In this document: in pieces, positions 1-8,845 of the stretch
How positions within the stretch are numbered: the stretch's first letter is position 1
How the letters are laid out: the number at the start of each line of letters is the position of its first letter
Assembly: GCA_017881265.1 (NCBI GenBank)
Contig: JADGRA010000048.1
Location: forward strand, 54,061 to 118,060
Direction: 5' to 3'
Length of the DNA: 64,000 bases
Origin: Myxococcaceae bacterium
GTDB lineage: Bacteria > Myxococcota > Myxococcia > Myxococcales > Myxococcaceae
Notes under the pieces: model-generated
The model's database searches: none
Seen by the model: the letters and a program-made list of their open reading frames with translations, nothing else
Told to the model about the DNA's origin: nothing
Made by a program: the position numbers and the translations under genes

Positions 1-755
1 GCCAGGCCACCGGCCTTGGGCGCCACCGAGAGAAACGCCACGAACGGCGTGGGGGCACCTTGATACGTGTCCGCCACCCACATGTGGAAGGGCACGGCCC
101 CCACCTTGAAGCCGAAGCCCGCCACCACCAGGAGGAGCCCGACGCCGGCCAGAGGTGGAAGGGCGCCCGTCGGGACGGCCGAGATGAGGGTCGACTCGGT
201 GAAGCCGAGGATGAGGGCAAGGCCAAAGAAGGTGAGTGCCGAGCTCGCGGTTCCGGTGACGAACAGCTTCAGCCCGGCCTCCGCGGCCAGCTTCGGTCGG
301 TCCGCGGGACCGTCATTCTTGGCCCAGGCCGAAAGCACGTACAGCGGGACACCCATTAACTCGAAGGAAACGACGAGAAGCGTCCAGTCCCGGGCACCGG
401 GCAAAATCATCATCCCGACGACGCTGAAGAGCAGCAGCGCGTAGTACTCCGCTTGACGCAGCGGGGCCCGCGCCTCCAGCCAGTCCAGCGCTCCCAGGAC
501 CGCCAGCAAGGCGGCACAGAGGAACACGCGCTGGAAGAAGAGGACCCAGGCGTCGGAGACGTACGCCCCGTGCGGGGTGGAGCCGGACACGTCGAGGACG
601 AAGGACGCGCCCAGCACCGCCGCCAGCAGCACCGCGGTCAGCCTCCCCCAGACCCGGCCATGGCCCGGCAGCACCGCATCGCCGAGCAGCACCAGCCCGG
701 CGATGCCGGCCACCGCCAGGTCCAGGGTGAGCAGCTGAAGCCAGTCCGAGGTCAC
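1..755 (-). CDS. nuoN: NADH-quinone oxidoreductase subunit N (partial, C-terminus beyond the left edge)
   Basis: Antiporter-like membrane subunit of complex I, part of the distal proton-pumping arm in the inner membrane. About 251 residues are visible and read as a series of hydrophobic helices. The NuoN-like segment around FELMGVPLYVLSA and the later PFHMWVADTYQGAPTP motif are diagnostic of the NuoL/M/N family. The start is a GTG at 755-753 whose last bases overlap the TGA of nuoM (GTGA), the same coupling seen throughout this operon. It is the last visible gene of the korA-to-nuoN transcription unit. The stop codon lies outside the window. Confidence 0.95.
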   Translation of the reverse strand, partial: MTSDWLQLLTLDLAVAGIAGLVLLGDAVLPGHGRVWGRLTAVLLAAVLGASFVLDVSGSTPHGAYVSDAWVLFFQRVFLCAALLAVLGALDWLEARAPLRQAEYYALLLFSVVGMMILPGARDWTLLVVSFELMGVPLYVLSAWAKNDGPADRPKLAAEAGLKLFVTGTASSALTFFGLALILGFTESTLISAVPTGALPPLAGVGLLLVVAGFGFKVGAVPFHMWVADTYQGAPTPFVAFLSVAPKAGGL

Positions 756-2296
756 CGCAGCGCGTCCGCCAGGAGGGGAAGCCGTTGGAGGAAGGCGGCG
801 CTGGTGACGTCGATGAAGTCCAGCAGCAGGCGGGGCCAGAGCCCGAAGAGGACGAGTGCCGCGCCAAGCACCAGAGGCGCCCCCCACTCCGTCCCCCGGG
901 CGTCCTCCAGGTGGGCGAATTCACCGGTGGGCAGAGGTCCCCAGAAGATGGTCTTCGCCGCACGCAGCACATAGACCGCGGTGACGAAAGCCCCGAGGAC
1001 TCCCGGCACCGTCCACCACGGGAACCGGGTGGTTGCCGCACCGAGAAACACCAGAAACTCGGCGACGAAGCCAGCCGTTCCGGGAAGTCCCAACGAGGAC
1101 AGGCTGGCCAGGGTGAAGCAGACAGCGACCGCCGGCATGGCATGGGCGAAGCCGCCCATGCGGGCGATGGTGCGCGTGTGCGCACGCTCGTAGACGAGGC
1201 CCACCAGCGCGAAGAAGAGGCCAGTCATGATGCCGTGCGCGAACATTTGGTACACGGCCCCGTTCCAGCCGGCGGCGTTGAGGGTGGCAGCTCCGAGCAT
1301 GACCACGCCCATGTGGCTGACGGACGAGTAGGCAATGACGTACTTCAGGTCCGTCTGGCTAGCGGCGCAGAGGGCGCCGTACAGGATGTTGACGACGGCC
1401 ACTCCTCCGACGACCGGCGCCCACGCCACCGCAGCGTCCGGGGCCAGCACCATGCCAACGCGCATGACACCGAAGGCGCCTAGCTTCATCAGCACCCCGG
1501 CGTGAAGCATGGACACGGCCGTGGGCGCCGACGCGTGGCCGTCCGGAGACCAGGTGTGGAAGGGGAAGACACCGGCCAGCGTGCCGAAGCCGAGCCAGAC
1601 CAGCGGGAACACCAACATCTGGGTCGACCGGGAGAAGGCCACGGCCTGGAGCGCCTGGAGGTCGAAGGTGCGCGCCCCGGAATGACTCCACAGCACGAAC
1701 ATTGCCACCAGGATGGCCGCCGAGCCCACCAGCAGCATCAGCGTCAGCTTCATCGCCGCGTACTCGCGCGAGCCGACGGCAAAGCGCTTCCACACGAAGC
1801 GAAACGGGCCGGCCGGCGGAACCTCGTGGCTGCTGCCCCAGATGCCGATGAGGAGGTACATCGGCAGGACGGCAATCTCGTACAGCAGGAAGAAGACGAA
1901 GAGGTCCTGAGAAACGAAGACGCCGAAGACGCCCGAGACGAGCACCAGCAGCAGGATGAAGAATTCCTTGTCCCGCCGGTCCACCTTCCAACTCGCCAGG
2001 ACACCGGTGACGATGATGAGTCCGGTGAGGAGTAGCAGGGCGACGCTCCAGCCGTCCGCCGCCAGCTTGATGTGAATCCCGAGGGACGGGACCAGCGGGT
2101 AGTCCTCCAAGAATTGGAAGCCGCCCTTGGCCTTGTCCCAGGACCAGGCCACGACAAGGGCGCCGGCCAGCGAGGTGAGGGCGCCGCACAGGGACACCCA
2201 CCGCGTCGCCAGACGGGCCTGCCGAGGCAGCAGGAGCAGCAGGGCCGCAGCCACCGCCGGAGCTGCCACCACCAACGAGAGCAGGTGCGTGCTCAC
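752..2296 (-). CDS. nuoM: NADH-quinone oxidoreductase subunit M
   Basis: Proton-translocating antiporter-like subunit (514 aa, usual length for NuoM) of the complex I membrane arm. The family signature is clear: LLYEIAVLPMYLLIGIWG near the first third, FPFHTWSPDGHASAPTAVS, and DLKYVIAYSSVSHMG. The reading frame stays open upstream, but that extension is arginine/glycine-rich shadow of nuoL. The GTG at 2296-2294 (VSTHLLSL...) is chosen because it begins the first hydrophobic helix and overlaps the nuoL stop as GTGA. It ends in a GTGA overlap with nuoN. Confidence 0.95.
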   Translation of the reverse strand: MSTHLLSLVVAAPAVAAALLLLLPRQARLATRWVSLCGALTSLAGALVVAWSWDKAKGGFQFLEDYPLVPSLGIHIKLAADGWSVALLLLTGLIIVTGVLASWKVDRRDKEFFILLLVLVSGVFGVFVSQDLFVFFLLYEIAVLPMYLLIGIWGSSHEVPPAGPFRFVWKRFAVGSREYAAMKLTLMLLVGSAAILVAMFVLWSHSGARTFDLQALQAVAFSRSTQMLVFPLVWLGFGTLAGVFPFHTWSPDGHASAPTAVSMLHAGVLMKLGAFGVMRVGMVLAPDAAVAWAPVVGGVAVVNILYGALCAASQTDLKYVIAYSSVSHMGVVMLGAATLNAAGWNGAVYQMFAHGIMTGLFFALVGLVYERAHTRTIARMGGFAHAMPAVAVCFTLASLSSLGLPGTAGFVAEFLVFLGAATTRFPWWTVPGVLGAFVTAVYVLRAAKTIFWGPLPTGEFAHLEDARGTEWGAPLVLGAALVLFGLWPRLLLDFIDVTSAAFLQRLPLLADALR

Positions 2297-4098
2297 CGCC
2301 ACCCACCGAGCCAGGCCAGCACCAGCGCCCCTACCATCACCGCGAAGACATAGTCGCGGGTCCGCCCGGTCTGGAGAGGCCGCACCGTGGTGCCCACCTC
2401 GAGGGTGCCCCAGCCAAGGGCGTTGATGACGCCGTCCACCAGGTAGCGGTCCACCCAGCGCGCCCAGCCACTGACCCGCAGGAGCACCTGGCGGTAGAGG
2501 CTCTCCCAGCCCCGGTCCACGAAGGCCCCCCGGTCGAAATACTCCAGCGCAGCTGCCCACGGAACACGTCGCCCTGCGCCGCCGAAGACGAAGACGGCTG
2601 CGCCGAGGCCGAGCACGGCGGCAGCCGAAGCCACCACCGGCGTCAGACCCAGATGGAGGTGGTAGTCCGCGCCCAGCGAGCGGGCCAGCCACCCCCCGAG
2701 GAGGCCGGCGAAGACGGCGGGAACGGCGAGCAGCACCAGTGGCCCGGTCATGGAGAAGCCAGGCTCATGCGCGTGCGCCGCCGCCTCCGAGGGCGGACCG
2801 AGGAAGGCTTTGACGAGGACGCGCCCCATGTAGAGCGCGGTCAGAAAGGCGGACGCCATGAGCAGGACCCATGGCACCCAGCCCGCCTTCCCTTCCACCG
2901 AGGCGAGGACCAAGTCCTTGGACGCGAAGCCGGCAAAGCCCGGGACGCCGGAGAGGGACAGGGCGCCGACGACGAAGACTGCCGACGTCAGGGGCATCCT
3001 CCTCCTCAGCCCGCCCATGGCGCCGAGCTCATTGCTGTGGACGGCGTGGATGACGCTGCCTGCGGCCAGGAAGAGGAGCGCTTTGAAGAAGGCGTGTGTC
3101 CCGAGGTGGAAGAAGCCGGCGAATGCCGAGCCGGCACCAATTGCTGCCACCATCAGGCCCAGCTGGGAACAGGTGGAATAGGCGAGCACCCTCTTGATGT
3201 CGGTCTGAACCAGGGCGAGCAAGGCAGCAAAGGCCGCTGTCCCGGCCCCGACCCAAAGCATCAGGTCGCGGGTCGCCGGAGCCCGGGCGAAGAGCGGGTC
3301 GGCCCGCACCAGCATGTACACACCGGCCGCGACCATCGTCGCCGCATGGAGCAGCGCGGACACCGGCGTCGGCCCCTCCATGGCGTCGGGAAGCCAGACG
3401 TGAAGGGGGAATTGCGCCGACTTGCCCACCACGGCGATGAAGAGAAGTGCCGTGACCGCGGTGGCCACCTGGGGCGAGGCAGCCACCGTCCAGTCGAAGC
3501 TTCCGGTCGAGGCGAACAGCACCAGGAGCGCGAAGAGGAAGCCCATGTCGGCGAGCTTCGTCATCCAGAAGGCCTTGACCGCGGCCCGGGCGGCGCTGGG
3601 CCGGGCGAAGTAAAAACCAATCAGCAGGTAGCTCGTCACGCCCACCAGCTCCCAGCCCGCGAAGAGCTGGAGGAGGTTGGGGGCCAGCACCAGCAGATTC
3701 ATGCTGAAGAGGAAGAGCGCGTGGTAGGCGAAGTAGCGCCCATAGGAGCGCGCCGTTTCATCCCGCATGTACTCGAGTGAGAAGACTTGAACGCACAACG
3801 CGACGACGGTGACCACCAACAGCATCACTACCGAGACGCCATCCAGCTGAAGCCCCACCTCGGCAAGCGTATGGCCCTGTGCGGGCAGCCACGGGATGGT
3901 GACGCGCACGTCCGGCGCGCCGCCGGTCCGGTCGATGACGAGTTTCGCCGCCGCGGCGGCGGCCACAAGGCTGCTCGCGATGGTCAGGCCTGCGGCGGGC
4001 GCGCGGCGGCGACGGGCCCAGGGGAAGACGACCAACAGCAGGGCAGCCAGCGCAGGCGCGCCGAGGGCCACCTCGCCCAGGAGCACTGGCGAATTCAA
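2293..4098 (-). CDS. nuoL: NADH-quinone oxidoreductase subunit L
   Basis: Largest antiporter-like subunit of complex I (601 aa), carrying the long lateral helix that runs along the membrane arm. The core motifs are visible: FAGWELVGVTSYLLIGFY, PLHVWLPDAMEGPTPVSALL and QTDIKRVLAYSTCSQLG. The C-terminal third (LEYFDRGAFVDRGWESLY onward) matches the NuoL-specific extension. The ATG at 4098 overlaps the nuoK stop (ATGA), so the two are probably translationally coupled. Nothing unusual in length or composition compared with its neighbours. Confidence 0.96.
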   Translation of the reverse strand: MNSPVLLGEVALGAPALAALLLVVFPWARRRRAPAAGLTIASSLVAAAAAAKLVIDRTGGAPDVRVTIPWLPAQGHTLAEVGLQLDGVSVVMLLVVTVVALCVQVFSLEYMRDETARSYGRYFAYHALFLFSMNLLVLAPNLLQLFAGWELVGVTSYLLIGFYFARPSAARAAVKAFWMTKLADMGFLFALLVLFASTGSFDWTVAASPQVATAVTALLFIAVVGKSAQFPLHVWLPDAMEGPTPVSALLHAATMVAAGVYMLVRADPLFARAPATRDLMLWVGAGTAAFAALLALVQTDIKRVLAYSTCSQLGLMVAAIGAGSAFAGFFHLGTHAFFKALLFLAAGSVIHAVHSNELGAMGGLRRRMPLTSAVFVVGALSLSGVPGFAGFASKDLVLASVEGKAGWVPWVLLMASAFLTALYMGRVLVKAFLGPPSEAAAHAHEPGFSMTGPLVLLAVPAVFAGLLGGWLARSLGADYHLHLGLTPVVASAAAVLGLGAAVFVFGGAGRRVPWAAALEYFDRGAFVDRGWESLYRQVLLRVSGWARWVDRYLVDGVINALGWGTLEVGTTVRPLQTGRTRDYVFAVMVGALVLAWLGGWR

Positions 4099-4391
4099 TG
4101 CCTTGCCTCCCGGGCGAGGTCGAGGACGGTGTCGCCATGCCTCCGGTACAGCAGCATCACCAGGGCTAGCCCCACCGCGACCTCCGAGACGGTGACCACC
4201 AGCGCGAAGAGCACCAGGGCCTCACCCGGGCCCCCGCGGAGTGTGGCGAAGGCAACGAAGACGACGTTGGCCGCGTTTGCCATCAGCTCTATGGACAGCA
4301 GCAACGCGACCGCATGCCGGCGGGTGAGCACGCCGTACAGCCCGATGCTGAACAGCAGCGTCGCCAAAAGCAGGACCTCGGTGAGCCTCAT
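4095..4391 (-). CDS. nuoK: NADH-quinone oxidoreductase subunit K
   Basis: Small (98 aa) three-helix membrane subunit of complex I, homologous to MrpC/MnhC. Two membrane-embedded glutamates needed for proton coupling in characterised NuoK proteins are present, at about E35 (LLSIELMANA) and E69 (VVTVSEVAVG). The length is typical of the family. The ATG at 4391 overlaps the nuoJ stop, and the gene ends overlapping the nuoL start. Confidence 0.95.
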   Translation of the reverse strand: MRLTEVLLLATLLFSIGLYGVLTRRHAVALLLSIELMANAANVVFVAFATLRGGPGEALVLFALVVTVSEVAVGLALVMLLYRRHGDTVLDLAREARH

Positions 4392-4906
4392 CTGGGCGAC
4401 CCCTCGGTCTCGGGAGTCGGGTCGCGTCGCCGCGCCAGCACCACGGCCCCGACGACGGCTGCCAGCAGCAGAAGCGAGGTCACCTCGAAGGCGAGCAGGT
4501 AGTCGTCGAGCAGGCTTCGGGCCAATTCGGCCGTCGTGGGCGGCCGGGGGGCGATGACGTTCGAGAAGTCCGTCTTGAGAATTGCCCCGCCTACCAACGC
4601 GAAGAAGCCAACGGCGACGAGGAGGCCACGGATTCGGTCGGCGCTGTCGATTTCAGCCACCGCGCCTTCCTGCCGCCCGGTGACCATCACGCCAAAAATC
4701 ATCAACGTGACGACGCCACCGACGTACGTCAGCACCTGGACGCCGGCGAGGAACGGCGCGTCCAGCAGCGCGTACAGCGCTGCCGTCCCGAGCAGCACCA
4801 GGGCCAGCCAGAGGACCGCACGCACCAGGTTCTGGCTGCGCACCACCAGGTACGCAGCGACTACCATGACGAGCGCGACCAGCCAGAAGGCGAGCCGGAA
4901 GGTCAT
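4388..4906 (-). CDS. nuoJ: NADH-quinone oxidoreductase subunit J
   Basis: Membrane subunit (172 aa) of complex I with five predicted helices, contributing to the E-channel. The signature VQVLTYVGGVVTLMIFGVM, containing the helix-breaking region of NuoJ, is intact. The open frame continues upstream with arginine-rich sequence antiparallel to nuoI, so the start is placed at the ATG at 4906 (MTFRLAFWLVAL), which overlaps the nuoI stop as ATGA. A short charged C-terminus (RRRDPTPETEG) follows the last helix. Confidence 0.93.
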   Translation of the reverse strand: MTFRLAFWLVALVMVVAAYLVVRSQNLVRAVLWLALVLLGTAALYALLDAPFLAGVQVLTYVGGVVTLMIFGVMVTGRQEGAVAEIDSADRIRGLLVAVGFFALVGGAILKTDFSNVIAPRPPTTAELARSLLDDYLLAFEVTSLLLLAAVVGAVVLARRRDPTPETEGSPR

Positions 4907-5481
4907 CCGGAGGTCCCCTCCCCTGGGCCCGGTGCCCCTCCGGAGGTGGCGGGTGCCGGCGGAGCAGCGGGTGCCACCGCCGGCGGTTTCGGTACCTTGG
5001 GCGGCTGCTGCATCCCCATCAACCGCGTCGCGTCGCCCCAGGCGCGCGGCTTGGACTTCTCGTTCGCGTAAAGCTTCGCCATGGTAAGGACGAGCTCCTC
5101 GCGTGAGTAGGTGGGAACCTCGGGCTCCCGGGTCATGACGATGGCGTCCGTGGGACAGACCTGGACGCACAGCTCGCAGAAGATGCAGGCCGACATGTCC
5201 AGGATGAAGTCATCGGCATAGCCGCGCTTCTTGCCGGTGATGGGGGATTCACGCTTGCCGCCAAACTTGATGGCGATGACCTGCGAGGGGCAGATGCGCT
5301 CGCACTGCAGGCAGCCGATGCACAGCTCATCGCCCTGCTCGTCGTGCAGAAGCGCGAAGCTCGAGCGGTAGCGCTCGGCACGCTCGCGGATGACCTTCGG
5401 GAACTCGACCGTCGTCACGGGGCGCAGCAGGTTGGTGAGGGTCACCCTCATCGCCCGAAGCCCGTCCGTGAAGTAGCCCAT
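4903..5481 (-). CDS. nuoI: NADH-quinone oxidoreductase subunit I (8Fe ferredoxin-like) with a Pro/Ala-rich tail
   Basis: Peripheral-arm subunit that carries two [4Fe-4S] clusters and passes electrons toward NuoB. Two full cluster motifs are visible: Cys 54/57/60/64 (CIGCLQCERICP) and Cys 99/102/105/109 (CIFCELCVQVCP). A low-complexity Pro/Ala/Gly tail of about 35 residues follows from roughly residue 158 and is not part of the conserved fold. The ATG at 5481 has a GAGGGAG ribosome site. A 12-nt gap separates it from nuoH. In complexes without NuoEFG, NuoI is the usual docking site for ferredoxin, which matters here because korAB is in the same operon. Confidence 0.95.
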   Translation of the reverse strand: MGYFTDGLRAMRVTLTNLLRPVTTVEFPKVIRERAERYRSSFALLHDEQGDELCIGCLQCERICPSQVIAIKFGGKRESPITGKKRGYADDFILDMSACIFCELCVQVCPTDAIVMTREPEVPTYSREELVLTMAKLYANEKSKPRAWGDATRLMGMQQPPKVPKPPAVAPAAPPAPATSGGAPGPGEGTSG

Positions 5482-5493
5482 GACGCTCCCTCG

Positions 5494-6465
5494 TCAGCCC
5501 ACGAAGACGACCCACACGCCTGCCGTCGCCACCAGCGCGATGCTGGATGGAACCAGGTACCGCCAGCACAGCCTCATCAACTGGTCGGACCGGAAGCGCA
5601 GCAGCGTCCAGCGAATCCAGTACAGCCCGGCAAAGAGGAACAGAGTCTTGAGGACCATCCAGTGCAGCCCAGGCCGGAAGGGGCCACCGTCCCAGCCGCC
5701 CAGGAAGAGCGCCGAGGCCACCGCCGAGGCCACCAGCGTGTGGACGTACTCGGCCATGTAGAAGAGGGCGAACTTCATTCCCGTGTACTCGGTGGTGACG
5801 CCCGCCACGAGCTCGCTCTCCGCCTCGGGGATGTCGAAGGGGATGCGGTTCGCCTCGGCCAGCATCGCCAGCACGAAGATGACGAAGGCCGGGATGCCCA
5901 GGAAGAAAGGCCAGGCGACGAACCAGTGGTGGTCCGACTGGAACTGGACAATGGCGCCGATGCGCATGGAACCGGCCAGAATGACCGGGACCAGCGCGGC
6001 GAGCACCAGCGGAACCTCGTAGGAGACGGACTGCGCCACCGCGCGCATCCCTCCAAGGAGGGCCAGCTTGTTGTTGCTCGCCCAGCCGGCGGTGAATACG
6101 GGCAGCACGGTGACCGCCCCGATGGCGAGCACGTAGAGCACCCCAACGTCGAGGTCCGCCGCCACGACGGTGGGGGAGAAGGGGACCGCCGCCGCCACGC
6201 CGATGGCGCAGACGACAGCGACGGGCGGGGCGAGGTTGAAGAGGACGGCGTCCGCCTTCAGCGGGACGATGTCTTCCTTCTGAAGCAGCTTCAGCACATC
6301 GGCGATGGGCTGGAGAATCCCGGCCGGCCCGACCAGGGTTGGACCGAGCCGGGACTGCATTCGTGCCGCCAATTTCCGCTCGAACCAGAGCGAGAACGCG
6401 GTGACGGTCATCAGCACCGTGACGATGACTGCGCCGTAGCTCAGCCCGTGGACGAAACCACTCAC
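5494..6465 (-). CDS. nuoH: NADH-quinone oxidoreductase subunit H
   Basis: Membrane subunit (323 aa) that forms much of the quinone-binding chamber and links the peripheral and membrane arms. Conserved features include FERKLAARMQSRLGPTLVGP, the ILQPIADVLKLLQKED loop and the acidic segment AEANRIPFDIPEAESELVAG. Length and helix pattern are normal. The ATG at 6465 overlaps the nuoD stop as ATGA. Confidence 0.96.
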   Translation of the reverse strand: MSGFVHGLSYGAVIVTVLMTVTAFSLWFERKLAARMQSRLGPTLVGPAGILQPIADVLKLLQKEDIVPLKADAVLFNLAPPVAVVCAIGVAAAVPFSPTVVAADLDVGVLYVLAIGAVTVLPVFTAGWASNNKLALLGGMRAVAQSVSYEVPLVLAALVPVILAGSMRIGAIVQFQSDHHWFVAWPFFLGIPAFVIFVLAMLAEANRIPFDIPEAESELVAGVTTEYTGMKFALFYMAEYVHTLVASAVASALFLGGWDGGPFRPGLHWMVLKTLFLFAGLYWIRWTLLRFRSDQLMRLCWRYLVPSSIALVATAGVWVVFVG

Positions 6466-7652
6466 CGGTCGACCTCGCCCATGATGGGGTCGAGCGAACC
6501 GAGGATGGCCACCGCGTCGCTCACCGTGGCCCCCGGGAGGATGTAGGGCAGCGCCGAGAGCGCGTGCAGGCTGGGCGGGCGAATCTTCAGCCGGTAGGGG
6601 AACTGCGAGCCGTCCGAGATGAGGTACGTGCCGAGCTCGCCCCGAGGCGTCTCGATGGCCACGTAGGCCTGGCCAGGTGGGATTTTGGTCTGCACCGGCA
6701 CCTTGATGGGCTTGCCGCTGTTGATGGAGCCTACCGGGACGTTGTCCACCATGGCCCGGACCAGGCGAATGCTTTCGCGAATCTCGCCGAGGCGCACCTG
6801 CGCCCGCGCGAAGCAGTCCCCTCCGGTGGCGGTAACGGGCCGGACCGGCACCTCGTCGTAGGCGTGGAAGGGCGCGTCGCGGCGCAGGTCATGGTCGACG
6901 CCACTGGCACGGAGGATGGGACCGGACACGCCCAGCTCCAGAGCGAGGTCGGCGTCGAGGACCCCGACGCCCTTCGTGCGGGCCACGAAAATCTTGTTGT
7001 GGAGCGTCATCTCCTCGTATTCGTGGATGCGGCCGGCGATGACGTTGAGCGCCGAGTGGACCTTCGCGCTCCAGCCCGCCGGCAGGTCGTGTCGGTTCCC
7101 GCCGATGGTGTGGGTGTTGTAGTGAAACCGGGCGCCGGTCACTTCCTCGAAGAGGTCGAGGATGAGCTCGCGCTCACGAAAGCAATAGATGAAGACGGTG
7201 GAGCCACCTCCCAGCGCGCCACCGAGGTCGAGCGCGAAGGTCCCCAGCCACAGCAGGTGCGAGGCAATCCGCTGGAGCTCGGCGAAGAGGCTTCGCATCC
7301 AGCGGGCCCGGCGCGGCACCTCGAGGTTGAGCAGCTTCTCGAAGGCCATGTTCAGCGCCTGCTCGTTCGTCATCGGCGCCACGTAGTCGTTCTTGTCGAC
7401 GATGGGCGTGATTTGCACGTACGCGAGGGACTCGCACAGCTTCTCCACCGCGCGGTGGAGGAAGCCGACGTGCGGGACGGCCTTCACCACAATCTCGCCG
7501 TCCAGCGTGAGGTCCATCCGGAAGACCCCGTGTGTCGACGGGTGCTGCGGTCCGAAGTGGAGCAGCATCAGCTCCGCTTCCGGGTCGTACCGGTCGATGT
7601 TCACGTGCGGGTCGACCCGCCGAGTGACCTGGACGGTGCGCATCCCGGTCAT
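6462..7652 (-). CDS. nuoD: NADH-quinone oxidoreductase subunit D (49-kDa type)
   Basis: Peripheral-arm subunit (396 aa) related to the large subunit of [NiFe] hydrogenases; with NuoB and NuoH it forms the quinone site. The motifs LHFGPQHPSTHGVFR, HVGFLHRAVEKL, the central HYNTHTIGGNRHDLP and the C-terminal LGSLDPIMGEVDR are intact. The start is the ATG at 7652 because it overlaps the nuoBC stop as ATGA; a second in-frame ATG lies nine bases downstream at 7643. NuoC is not fused to NuoD here, unlike Escherichia coli, but to NuoB. Confidence 0.95.
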   Translation of the reverse strand: MTGMRTVQVTRRVDPHVNIDRYDPEAELMLLHFGPQHPSTHGVFRMDLTLDGEIVVKAVPHVGFLHRAVEKLCESLAYVQITPIVDKNDYVAPMTNEQALNMAFEKLLNLEVPRRARWMRSLFAELQRIASHLLWLGTFALDLGGALGGGSTVFIYCFRERELILDLFEEVTGARFHYNTHTIGGNRHDLPAGWSAKVHSALNVIAGRIHEYEEMTLHNKIFVARTKGVGVLDADLALELGVSGPILRASGVDHDLRRDAPFHAYDEVPVRPVTATGGDCFARAQVRLGEIRESIRLVRAMVDNVPVGSINSGKPIKVPVQTKIPPGQAYVAIETPRGELGTYLISDGSQFPYRLKIRPPSLHALSALPYILPGATVSDAVAILGSLDPIMGEVDR

Positions 7653-8845
7653 CTCCAGGGAGCGGCCGCGGTGTCTGCGGCGAAGTCGCGCCGCAGCGGG
7701 TGCCCTGTGTAGTTCTCGGCCATCATCAACCGGCGGAGGTCCGGGTGGCCGGAAAACACGACGCCCAACAAGTCGAACTGCTCGCGCTCCTGCCAGTCGG
7801 CTCCCGCGTACACTTCGCTCAGCGAGGGGACCGGCTGGCCTGCCAAGGGGCGCACGGCCCAGGTGGCAACCCGGGTGCCGGGGCCCACCGTCCGCAGCAA
7901 GTAGACCACTTCGTGGTGCTCGACCTCCCCTGCTTCGTTGCCGCCCCGCCCCTTCCCGGCCAGCCAGTGGGTGGCGACGATGGAGACGAGCTGCCGGTAG
8001 CCGAGGCCCTTCAGCCGGCGGGCCAGCTCCAGGTGTCGCTCGACGGGCACCAGCGGCGGCCCCTGCTTGCCCGCGGGGAGGATGCCGAAGTCCGCCAGCA
8101 CTCCATCGAGTTCGGTGGCATTGGACGCCGCGAAGGGCGCTGGCACCGCCTCGAGCGGCACGGACACGGGCGGGGCGACCTCCAGGTCGGTGGCGGTCTC
8201 GGCGGAGCTCACCTGCGCTTCGTCGAGCGCTGCCGTGCGGTCGGCATCCACCAGTCTTGGGTTCGAGGGCTTGGTGACGCGGAGCAGCTCCGGGTTGGGG
8301 TCCCCGACCACTTTTGCGCCCTGCCGCATGGCGCGAACCTTCTCCTGGAGGCGGAGAAACCCGTGCATGAGCGCCTCGGGATTGGGCGGGCACCCCGGAA
8401 CGTAGACGTCCACGGGAAGGAACGTGTCCACGCCTGGAACGACGGAGTAGAGGTTGCGGTAGAAGTCCCCGGAGATGGCGCACGAGCCCATCGCGATGCA
8501 CCACTTCGGCTCGGGCATCTGGTCCCAGAGCTTCTTCACCCGCGGGGCCATTTTGACAGTGATGGTCCCGGCGACCACCATCACGTCCGCCTGCCGCGGC
8601 GACGCGCGGACAATGGTGCCCATCCGGTCGATGTCCACCCGGCTTGCGGCGCTCGCCATGAATTCGATGCCACAGCAGCTGGTCGCCATGGGGAAAGTCC
8701 ACAGCGCGTTGGTCATTCCCCAGGTCAGCACGTGGTCCAGCGCGGTGGCGGCCAGGGTGAGCCCCGGGATCTGAAAGAGCACCTTGTACAGCGGATGCTC
8801 GAAGTTGCCGGTGTCGTCCACCGTGCGATGGCCTTTCACACCCAT
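7649..8845 (-). CDS. nuoBC: NuoB-NuoC fusion subunit of NADH-quinone oxidoreductase
   Basis: One uninterrupted frame (398 aa) joins two complex I subunits. Residues 1 to about 185 are NuoB with all four ligands of cluster N2: the Cys pair at 57/58 (TSCCGIEFM), Cys 122 (GSCAISGDF) and Cys 152 (PGCPPNPEALMHG). A linker of about 80 residues, rich in Ala/Pro/Val, leads to NuoC (about 265-390) with EREQFDLLGVVFSGHPDLRR and ENYTGHPLRRDF. The start is either the ATG at 8845, which overlaps nuoA by 10 nt, or the in-frame GTG at 8839, which gives the GTGA overlap common in this operon. Confidence 0.93.
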   Translation of the reverse strand: MGVKGHRTVDDTGNFEHPLYKVLFQIPGLTLAATALDHVLTWGMTNALWTFPMATSCCGIEFMASAASRVDIDRMGTIVRASPRQADVMVVAGTITVKMAPRVKKLWDQMPEPKWCIAMGSCAISGDFYRNLYSVVPGVDTFLPVDVYVPGCPPNPEALMHGFLRLQEKVRAMRQGAKVVGDPNPELLRVTKPSNPRLVDADRTAALDEAQVSSAETATDLEVAPPVSVPLEAVPAPFAASNATELDGVLADFGILPAGKQGPPLVPVERHLELARRLKGLGYRQLVSIVATHWLAGKGRGGNEAGEVEHHEVVYLLRTVGPGTRVATWAVRPLAGQPVPSLSEVYAGADWQEREQFDLLGVVFSGHPDLRRLMMAENYTGHPLRRDFAADTAAAPWR

